Shown here in pieces: positions 1-4,948 of a DNA stretch of 5,772 nt. The notes under the pieces were generated by a model. That model was given only the letters and a program-made list of their open reading frames with translations, searched no databases and was not told the origin of the DNA. The stretch covers positions 1-5,772 of the forward strand of contig JAKAZF010000215.1 of NCBI GenBank assembly GCA_021826605.1. Direction: 5' to 3'. This DNA comes from Planctomycetota bacterium. GTDB taxonomy: Bacteria; Planctomycetota; Phycisphaerae; WQYP01. Numbering within the stretch: position 1 is the stretch's first letter; every line of letters starts with the position of its first letter. Position numbers and translations under genes: made by a program.

Positions 1-254
1 CAGCCAATACATTCAACAGGCCGCTTTGCCCGGCCCGCATGCGGCTGTTAACGCCAGCGGAAGGTCGTTCTCCCGGCAGAGGCCGGCCGCGGTGCCCCAA
101 AATGCGACTTGCAGGTGCTGCGAGCCGGCCAATTCCGGCGTAAGCGCCGCCGGTTCAGGGTTGCAGGCAGGATATTGATGTCCCGGACGTTCGTACCGCG
201 GTTAGAATCCGGATCGGCCATTCAAGGGAGCTTATCGGAATGAACACACGGCAT
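1..254. other. Non-coding stretch downstream of the metal-transport operon
   Basis: No convincing gene is present. The stretch is GC-rich with several short inverted repeats, including GGCCGGCC at 81-88 and CCGGCG (135-140) pairing with CGCCGG (148-153). A weak stem at 108-124 is followed, reading leftwards, by four T (99-102). It could end transcription of the minus-strand operon, but the stem is short and carries one mismatch. A minus-strand reading frame is open for 62 codons (16-201) but has no ATG, no ribosome binding site and no recognisable family, so it is not called as a gene. Confidence 0.5.
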
Positions 255-491
255 TCAGCGCAGTGTGCGGACAATCTGAATCACGACAATGATAAGCATG
301 ACGACCACATAGATACGCAAGGCCCAGAGCAATACTTTCAAGCCCGGCGAGAATTTACGCCGTCCAAAGCGGGTTCGCTGTTTGAATGCAACGAGTTGAT
401 CCTCTTCCAGCAGCGAGCGCACCACGTCCTGGTGCCGGGAAAGTTCCGTGCTTTTCACCTCCGGGTTATCCGGTTTGTTTTCAGCAGTCAT
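255..491 (-). CDS. Small single-pass membrane protein coupled to the Nramp-type transporter
   Basis: This 78-residue protein belongs to no family I recognise. Residues 1-50 are polar and partly helical, with an acidic LLEEDQ patch (27-32) and then a strongly basic stretch (RTRFGRRK, 39-46) ending in SPG. Residues 51-75 form one hydrophobic helix (LLWALRIYVVVMLIIVVIQIV) followed by RTLR. By the positive-inside rule the long N-terminal part should be cytoplasmic and the protein tail-anchored in the inner membrane. The gene starts 12 bp after the transporter stop. The sequence TAAGGATTTAAGACG precedes the ATG, so the stop codon TAA forms part of the AAGGA ribosome binding site, which strongly suggests translational coupling. 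An accessory, stabilising or regulatory role for the transporter is inference from position alone. Its clean coupling and sensible composition argue that it is a real gene. Confidence 0.78.
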   Translation of the reverse strand: MTAENKPDNPEVKSTELSRHQDVVRSLLEEDQLVAFKQRTRFGRRKFSPGLKVLLWALRIYVVVMLIIVVIQIVRTLR

Positions 492-503
492 CGTCTTAAA
501 TCC

Positions 504-1934
504 TTATCCGATCAATTTCGGGAATACGGTTGTCACACCGTAGCCCAGGCCGGCGATAATAAGCAGTACGGTTACGGTGATGCCGGCGATATTAAGCCAT
601 AAACCATTGACGCTGTCCCCCATTACCTCCCGGTCATTAACCAGCAACAGAAGAAACAGCAGCGCGGGCGGCATGGCCAGTACCGCGATCACGTTTACAA
701 TCAGAACAATAAACTCCAGCGGCGCGTGCGGGATCAGAACAATGGCACCGGCAGCAACGGCGGAGCCAAGCAGCGTAAGATAGAAGGGCCAGGCCTCCTT
801 GATGCCGCGATTCAGGCTGTGAGCCTGGTGCATGACTTCACCAAAGGCATATCCGGACGATGTTGAAATACTGATGGCCGCCACCAGTCCCGCTTCAACG
901 AGCCCCAATGCGAAGAGGCTCGAACCGAGTCTGCCGACATACGGCTCCAGCGCCTGCGCAAATTGCGCCCCCTTATAATTCTCGGTGCTTATTCCGTGGG
1001 AATACAAAGGCACAGTGGCCAGAACGACGGCAATCCCAAACATTGCCGCCAGCATCGTACCAATGGAGGTGTCCCAGCGGCCGAAGCTGACATCCCGCGG
1101 CTGCATACCTTTATCAGTGGTGGCCCCCTGCTGAAAAAACAACATCCAGGGTGTGACGGTGGCACCGATGTCGGCCATCATCAGCAGAATATTCTGTGAA
1201 CCAAGCCCACCGGGCAAGGGCCCCCAGGTGATAAACGCGTGTCCAACGGCTCGCCAGTCCGGGTGTGTCATAAGCGCCACAGGGATAAACAGGCCGTTAA
1301 ACAAGGCCAAGCCCAGTAAGATGCGTTCCCAAGTCCAGTAGCGACGGGTCATGGTAACAGCCAGAATAAGCGCTATCGCCCCCCCTACCGCCACGAGTCC
1401 CGGTACTCCAAAGTAGCTCAGGCCGGCCCGGATGCCGATAAACTCGGTCACGAGGGTAAGGAAATTTCCAAGCATCAGATCGGCCATGGAAAAAAATCCC
1501 CAGAAAGGCCCGAAGCGATCAAATATCAATTCCGCATGCCCCCGATGGGTTACCGAGCCGAGGCGGACGGTCATTTCCTGAACAATCCATGCCGCAAGAA
1601 ATGTGACAAGAATAAAGGGAAGAAAAAACCCGATACCGAATTGGGATCCGGTAGCGGCATAGGATAACATGCTCGGAGCGTCGTTTTCCCCGAGAAACAC
1701 CAGCACCCCCGGTCCGGCAAGCAGCCACAGGAGGCGCATCCATCGCCAGGACTTAAGGACCTGAACATTGCCTCGGGCCCTGGCCACAGCCAGGCGATCC
1801 CGGGCACGGGAAATATCTTCGCCGGTCAGCGGATCGGTTTCAGCAGAGCGCATGTCGAAACCAGTATCGCCGGCGTTGCGGGACACAGCGATATTGGAGG
1901 GCGTTGAAGGGGTGGTTCGATCACGTGTGTCCAT
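504..1934 (-). CDS. Nramp-superfamily divalent metal transporter with atypical metal-site motifs
   Basis: This is an inner-membrane metal-ion transporter of the Nramp superfamily (COG1914), 476 residues from the chosen ATG. A cytoplasmic tail of about 65 residues precedes roughly 11 hydrophobic helices. TM1 starts GPGVLVFLGENDAPSM (74-89) and TM6 contains DIGATVTPWMLFFQQG (255-270), followed by DKG. In classical MntH/Nramp proteins these sites read DPGN and MPHN. Here they read DAPS (85-88) and TPWM (261-264): the Asp is kept, Asn is replaced by Ser, Met by Thr and His by Trp. In the TM3-type segment VTEF, Glu164 is kept, but the Asp of the usual TDLAEF motif is Leu161. Mn/Fe preference and proton coupling therefore cannot be assumed; the Nramp-related Mg transporters (NRMT) have comparable replacements. 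The frame also opens upstream from a TTG at 2009, but the predicted promoter ends there. Alternatives are the ATG at 1934 (weak GGAAAG upstream) and the ATG at 1853 (MRSAETDPLTGEDI). The divergent DtxR/MntR-type gene supports metal control. Confidence 0.92.
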   Translation of the reverse strand: MDTRDRTTPSTPSNIAVSRNAGDTGFDMRSAETDPLTGEDISRARDRLAVARARGNVQVLKSWRWMRLLWLLAGPGVLVFLGENDAPSMLSYAATGSQFGIGFFLPFILVTFLAAWIVQEMTVRLGSVTHRGHAELIFDRFGPFWGFFSMADLMLGNFLTLVTEFIGIRAGLSYFGVPGLVAVGGAIALILAVTMTRRYWTWERILLGLALFNGLFIPVALMTHPDWRAVGHAFITWGPLPGGLGSQNILLMMADIGATVTPWMLFFQQGATTDKGMQPRDVSFGRWDTSIGTMLAAMFGIAVVLATVPLYSHGISTENYKGAQFAQALEPYVGRLGSSLFALGLVEAGLVAAISISTSSGYAFGEVMHQAHSLNRGIKEAWPFYLTLLGSAVAAGAIVLIPHAPLEFIVLIVNVIAVLAMPPALLFLLLLVNDREVMGDSVNGLWLNIAGITVTVLLIIAGLGYGVTTVFPKLIG

Positions 1935-2011
1935 AAACTGAAAGTTCTTTCCAGCGTTTGGTGCGCTGCGAAAACCATGAATCTCCCGCGGCCGGCGGCG
2001 GCAATCCAATT

Positions 2012-2047
2012 CCGGAGCATTCTACGAAACCGCGATGAGCATGTCAA
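2012..2047 (-). promoter_or_regulatory. Sigma70-type promoter of the transporter operon
   Basis: Reading the minus strand, the -35 box TTGACA (2047-2042) matches consensus exactly. It is followed by a 17-bp spacer and the -10 box TAGAAT (2024-2019), one mismatch from TATAAT. Transcription should start near 2011-2013. This leaves a leader of about 78 nt before the ATG at 1934 and makes the TTG at 2009 an unlikely start. It is the strongest promoter match in the window. Confidence 0.75.
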
Positions 2048-2054
2048 GCAACGT

Positions 2055-2090
2055 TTTGAGTATTCATGTTATTTATTTTGATTACTCAAA
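2055..2090. promoter_or_regulatory. Paired palindromic operator candidate between transporter and repressor genes
   Basis: Two related imperfect palindromes lie in the divergent intergenic region: TTTGAGTATTCATG (2055-2068) and TTTGATTACTCAAA (2077-2090). Both contain TGAnTAnTCA, and the second is symmetric at 12 of 14 positions. Their centres are 22 bp apart, about two helical turns. The outer halves TTTGAGTA (2055-2062) and TACTCAAA (2083-2090) also form a perfect 8-bp inverted repeat. The pair ends 8 bp upstream of the transporter -35 box. DtxR/MntR regulators bind AT-rich palindromes as paired dimers, so the neighbouring repressor is the likely ligand. That assignment is inference. Confidence 0.55.
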
Positions 2091-2112
2091 GTACATGGTT
2101 TGGCTTATCGGT

Positions 2113-2142
2113 TTGCTTTTCACGGAGCTATCGGAGAATATA
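2113..2142 (+). promoter_or_regulatory. Weak candidate promoter of the DtxR/MntR-type gene
   Basis: A possible -35 box TTGCTT (2113-2118) is followed after 18 bp by AATATA (2137-2142). Both boxes deviate from consensus, and other placements one or two bases away are possible. It lies downstream of the paired palindromes and would give a leader of about 50 nt. A short inverted repeat, CCTG with CAGG (about 2152-2165), follows in that leader. Confidence 0.25.
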
Positions 2143-2198
2143 TGGATCGTGCCTGAACCGGCAGGATGTGATAAACTGATAAACACGGAACCCAGAGC

Positions 2199-2915
2199 AT
2201 GGCCAGCAGAACCATTGAAAATTATCTCAAGCAGTTGTGGCTTGAACAGCAGGATACCCGGGGGAAATATGTCCCCATGGGAAAACTCGCCGCTCTGGTG
2301 GGTGTAACCGCCGGAACCGCCACAACCATGGTAAAAGCCATCGCCGATTCAGGCCTGGCCAAATATGCGCCACGGGCGGGCGTGCGGCTCACGAAAGCCG
2401 GGGAGCAACTGGCGCTGCACGTGCTGCGACGCCACCGCCTACTGGAATTGTTTCTGGTCGAGGTTCTCGGCATTGACTGGTCGGATGCCCATGGCGAGGC
2501 CGAAGAACTCGAACATGTTATTTCCGAAACGGTTCTGGCACGCATCGATTCGTTATTGGGTCATCCGTCGGTGGATCCGCATGGAGATCCGATTCCTTCG
2601 TCCGCCGGAAAATTTGAAACTCTGGAATTATGCAGTCTGGCGGAATTGAATACCGGCAATGCGACGGTCATTGAGCGGATTGTGGATCAAAGTTCGGAGT
2701 TTTTGCGATTCGCCCAATCCAGCGGACTGGTGCCCCGGGCGCAGGTTGTCATTGAGCATACCAATCCGCAGGCCGGCGCCATTTCAGCAAGGCCGGCAGG
2801 AAAAGAGCCGGTGATGCTGTCCATGGTGGCGGCGGCGAAATTTCTGGTGCGCCCGTGTAATGCAAGGAGAGGAAAACGGCGCAACAGGCGGCCCGTTCCA
2901 CCTGTGTCGCCCTGA
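2199..2915 (+). CDS. DtxR/MntR-family metal-dependent transcriptional repressor
   Basis: This is a cytoplasmic metal sensor that binds DNA as a dimer when loaded with Mn or Fe, 238 residues long. Residues 1-66 form the winged helix, with the recognition helix around VTAGTATTMVKAIADSGL (36-53) and the wing at APRAGVRLT (57-65). Residues 70-135 form the metal-binding and dimerisation domain: RRHRLLELFLVEVLG (77-91), then HGEAEELEH (98-106), ending in GHPSVDPHGDPIP. By alignment with DtxR and MntR, His79, Glu83 and His98 match one metal site, and Glu102, Glu105 and His106 match the other. The N-terminal ligand, Met in DtxR and Asp in B. subtilis MntR, is Asn8, and the position of MntR Glu11 is Lys11. 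Residues 145-218 resemble the FeoA/SH3-like third domain (SLAEL...LVRP). The last 19 residues (CNARRGKRRNRRPVPPVSP) are a basic, proline-rich tail beyond that domain. The ribosome binding site is weak (CGGAA or AGAG before the ATG), but homology supports this start. It very likely controls the divergent transporter operon. Confidence 0.92.
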   Translation: MASRTIENYLKQLWLEQQDTRGKYVPMGKLAALVGVTAGTATTMVKAIADSGLAKYAPRAGVRLTKAGEQLALHVLRRHRLLELFLVEVLGIDWSDAHGEAEELEHVISETVLARIDSLLGHPSVDPHGDPIPSSAGKFETLELCSLAELNTGNATVIERIVDQSSEFLRFAQSSGLVPRAQVVIEHTNPQAGAISARPAGKEPVMLSMVAAAKFLVRPCNARRGKRRNRRPVPPVSP

Positions 2916-2973
2916 CTGATTCCAGCGTGGCGTAGTCCGCGAGACTCTGCCATTGCCATGAGGCATTCGGACA

Positions 2974-3948
2974 TTATTTCTGTGTAATGGACGGCCGATA
3001 CAAGCTGGTACTGAACGCTTTTTTATATTCCGTCCACGTGGAATCTTCGGTTGGGGCCGCGACGGCATCAAGTGCCATTTGTGTTTTGGCATCCAGATTG
3101 TCAATGAGATTAACGAGAATAGCTTCGGGCGTTTTCGGCAGAACCGCGGCGCCAAATTCCGGCAGGCCATGGTGCGAAAGAATAATATGCTGCAGAACCA
3201 TCACCAGGTCCTGCCGCAACGGGCGGCCCTGTTTTTCTGAAATAACCGCCGCCCGCTGATGAATCCAAAGGGTTCCCAGCGCAACATGCCCGACAAGTTT
3301 CCCCATATCGGTGTAATCAAAGGTAAATTCATACGACAGTTCGGCTGTTTTACCGATATCATGGAGAAACAATCCGGCAAAGACCAGATCCCGGTCGATG
3401 TCCGGATAACGCGGGCAGATCACCACGGCAAGTTCCAGCAGGCTCAGGGTATGTTCCAGCAGACCGCCAAGCCACGCGTGGTGCATGCTCTGCGCGGCCG
3501 GAGCAAGGCTGAATCGCGTCATGAATTCTTTATCATCAAGGAATGACTGCACCAGCGCGATAAGATCCTGATCCTGAATGCCGGATAATATCTCCCGAAG
3601 TCTGGCCACCATGGCGGGGATATTTTTCTGGGTTTTTTTTATGAAGTGACCAAGGTCCAGCTTATTGGCATCAAAGACGGGCGCGATATTCTCCGCCACG
3701 AGTTGCAGATGTCCCTGATAATTTTCCACCCGCCCGCGGACATGAACAAAACCTTTGGCCGGCAGTTTTTCATACACATCTTTGGAGATATTCCACATGC
3801 GGCAATGCACCTCGCCGGTGGCGTCGGCGCAAGTAGCTTTCAGGTACAACTTGTTGCTGACGGTATTACCCATTTGCTTGCCGGAGATCAGAAAGGGCTG
3901 ATCAATGACATCTCCCTCACGCATTTGTGCTACACCAATTCTGGCCAT
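2974..3948 (-). CDS. YhaM-like OB-fold/HD-domain 3'-5' exoribonuclease
   Basis: The protein has 324 residues, close to the roughly 314 of Bacillus YhaM. Residues about 10-92 form an OB-fold nucleic-acid-binding domain, ending in VHVRGRVENYQGHLQLVAENI (68-88). After a linker (about 93-145) comes an HD domain: HHAWLGGLLEHT (156-167) supplies metal-binding His residues, LHDIGK (195-200) is the HD signature, and YTDMGKLVGH (212-221), ILSHHG (256-261) and LIDNLDAK (281-288) complete the metal and catalytic set. Every key motif is present, so activity as a Mn-dependent 3'-5' single-strand exonuclease on RNA (and DNA) is expected from the family. The ATG at 3948 has a good AGGAG upstream (about 11-nt spacing). 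The gene converges with the repressor gene, leaving 58 bp without a clear terminator. A run of eight A in the coding strand (3633-3640) lies just after the OB fold. No functional link to the neighbours is evident. Confidence 0.9.
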   Translation of the reverse strand: MARIGVAQMREGDVIDQPFLISGKQMGNTVSNKLYLKATCADATGEVHCRMWNISKDVYEKLPAKGFVHVRGRVENYQGHLQLVAENIAPVFDANKLDLGHFIKKTQKNIPAMVARLREILSGIQDQDLIALVQSFLDDKEFMTRFSLAPAAQSMHHAWLGGLLEHTLSLLELAVVICPRYPDIDRDLVFAGLFLHDIGKTAELSYEFTFDYTDMGKLVGHVALGTLWIHQRAAVISEKQGRPLRQDLVMVLQHIILSHHGLPEFGAAVLPKTPEAILVNLIDNLDAKTQMALDAVAAPTEDSTWTEYKKAFSTSLYRPSITQK

Positions 3949-4052
3949 ATTATTTTCAACTCCTGCGGAACAAATCCATCAACACAAGCAAGAAGGTAAG
4001 CGATTTAGGGTTCATAGACAACTCGGATGGATCGCAAAAATTAAAATACCAC

Positions 4053-4081
4053 TTGCCTTTCGCGAAAATCCGCGCTACAAA
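4053..4081 (+). promoter_or_regulatory. Candidate promoter of the lipoprotein gene with a palindrome in the spacer
   Basis: TTGCCT (4053-4058) and TACAAA (4076-4081) are separated by 17 bp, and each matches the sigma70 consensus at four of six positions. The spacer holds a perfect 10-bp palindrome, TTTCGCGAAA (4058-4067), where a bound regulator would block RNA polymerase. The opposite-strand YhaM-like gene must also start from this intergenic region, but I see no convincing promoter for it. Confidence 0.4.
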
Positions 4082-4108
4082 ATCTATGGGTTGAAGGAAA
4101 GACGTTCT

Positions 4109-4130
4109 GCGGCCTGGCGTTACAGGCCGC
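4109..4130 (+). promoter_or_regulatory. Leader hairpin before the lipoprotein gene
   Basis: GCGGCCTG (4109-4116) and CAGGCCGC (4123-4130) are perfectly complementary around a 6-nt loop (GCGTTA). The hairpin would sit in the 5' leader of the lipoprotein transcript, about 11 nt before its GGAG and 23 nt before the ATG. The bases after it (GTGTTTAATCC) lack a real T-run, so it is a poor terminator. Leader stabiliser, attenuator or translation-control element are all possible. Confidence 0.45.
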
Positions 4131-4153
4131 GTGTTTAATCCGGAGACGTCATC

Positions 4154-4807
4154 ATGATTGTTCGCAAGATGGGTATTTCTGCCACAATGGCATTGTTACT
4201 GGTGCTGCCGGTTCTCAACGGATGTTCTCATCTGCCGTATCAGAGCGCTGCAAAGATCAGCGGGCACTCGATAAATGTGCAGAAAAACACGTTAAAAGTC
4301 GCGGGGCGTGTTGATAAGACCATGGCGGAATTAGACACCTTAATTAACAAACCATCGGGTTCACTGGGAGCCGATTACAAAACATTCAGCCACAGATTAG
4401 GCTCGCTGAAAAGCGGTTTTTCCGATCTGAAAGACGCCATAAGCACGGTCAGCAGCAATCAGGGAAAATATATGGCCGAATGGGAAAAGCAGATACAGAG
4501 CATCAGCAACTCGGATATTCAGGCTGCCGCAAAAGGCAATTACTCCGATGCTCAGAAGGACTTCTCGCACTTTACCCGCCGGGCGAAAACCACCGAAGCG
4601 TCCGGCTCACGCTTCATCGGCTATCTTGTTAACATGAAAAGGTATCTTTCCAACGATTTAAGCACCCGAGGTATTCAGGGCGCATCGGGGCTGCTTGGCA
4701 AGGCAAAATCGCGGGCGGCCACATTTAAGCATGACTTGGGCAAGCTCGGCGAGGATGCCAGCAGACTTTCCAATGATCTCAAGCCGGCGGCAGGATCCGC
4801 CAAATAA
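4154..4807 (+). CDS. Helical outer-membrane-type lipoprotein, DUF2959-like
   Basis: The 217-residue precursor begins with a signal peptide: basic residues at 4-5, then a hydrophobic core (about 8-20) and the lipobox LNGC, so Cys24 is the predicted lipidated residue. Asn at -2 of the lipobox is unusual but tolerated. Ser at +2 suggests outer-membrane sorting in Gram-negatives. The mature 194 residues look almost entirely helical, with evenly spaced hydrophobics, Lys/Asp/Ser-rich segments and probable coiled coil around 41-64 and 72-140. The pattern of a DYKTF-type segment (74-78), EWEKQI (109-114), an RR-containing helix (142-143) and YLVNMKRYLSNDL (157-169) resembles the DUF2959 family, whose function is unknown. 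I place it there from memory only. GGAG lies 8 nt before the ATG. The gene is apparently monocistronic, transcribed away from the YhaM-like gene and convergent with the sugar transporter. A periplasmic or envelope-associated structural role is plausible but not shown. Confidence 0.85.
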   Translation: MIVRKMGISATMALLLVLPVLNGCSHLPYQSAAKISGHSINVQKNTLKVAGRVDKTMAELDTLINKPSGSLGADYKTFSHRLGSLKSGFSDLKDAISTVSSNQGKYMAEWEKQIQSISNSDIQAAAKGNYSDAQKDFSHFTRRAKTTEASGSRFIGYLVNMKRYLSNDLSTRGIQGASGLLGKAKSRAATFKHDLGKLGEDASRLSNDLKPAAGSAK

Positions 4808-4948
4808 GGTGGATATTCATGGGGCTGTGTTGCAACAAAGCGGCGGCTGAAACGGCGACTGCGCAGCGGGCCTACTGGCCTTGATTTGCTGCGCGGTCGG
4901 ATCGAGTTATTCGCGGTTTTGCCGCGTGTTTGCGGCATTATGGAGCGA
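4808..4948. other. Hairpin-rich gap between convergent genes
   Basis: Several inverted repeats crowd this 141-bp gap. GCGCAGC (4861-4867) pairs with GCTGCGC (4888-4894) and encloses GGCC-TACT-GGCC (4869-4880). CGCGG (4912-4916) pairs with CCGCG (4922-4926) around TTTTG. None is followed by a strong T-run in either direction, but one or both may form the 3' ends of the converging lipoprotein and sugar-transporter transcripts. A 21-codon reading frame (4819-4884) begins here and is discussed as a finding. Confidence 0.4.

Noticed and set aside
240..602. 120-codon plus-strand reading frame
   Set aside because: It lies opposite the coupled small membrane protein and the end of the transporter, and its translation has no family resemblance. 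The minus-strand genes explain the region better.
1935..2009. Upstream extension of the transporter to a TTG start at 2009
   Set aside because: The strong promoter puts transcription start at about 2011-2013, leaving no leader. The extra 25 residues are Arg-rich and not family-like.
2035..2307. 90-codon plus-strand frame over the divergent intergenic region
   Set aside because: It crosses the operator and the start of the repressor gene in another frame and lacks homology or a good ribosome binding site.
2916..2973. Terminator between the convergent repressor and nuclease genes
   Set aside because: Only a 4-bp TGCC/GGCA stem with an ATGA loop is present, without a T-run on either strand.
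2687..3170. Minus-strand frames of 95 and 128 codons near the repressor/nuclease junction
   Set aside because: Both are shadows of the repressor or YhaM-like genes, with Arg/Pro/Ser-rich translations.
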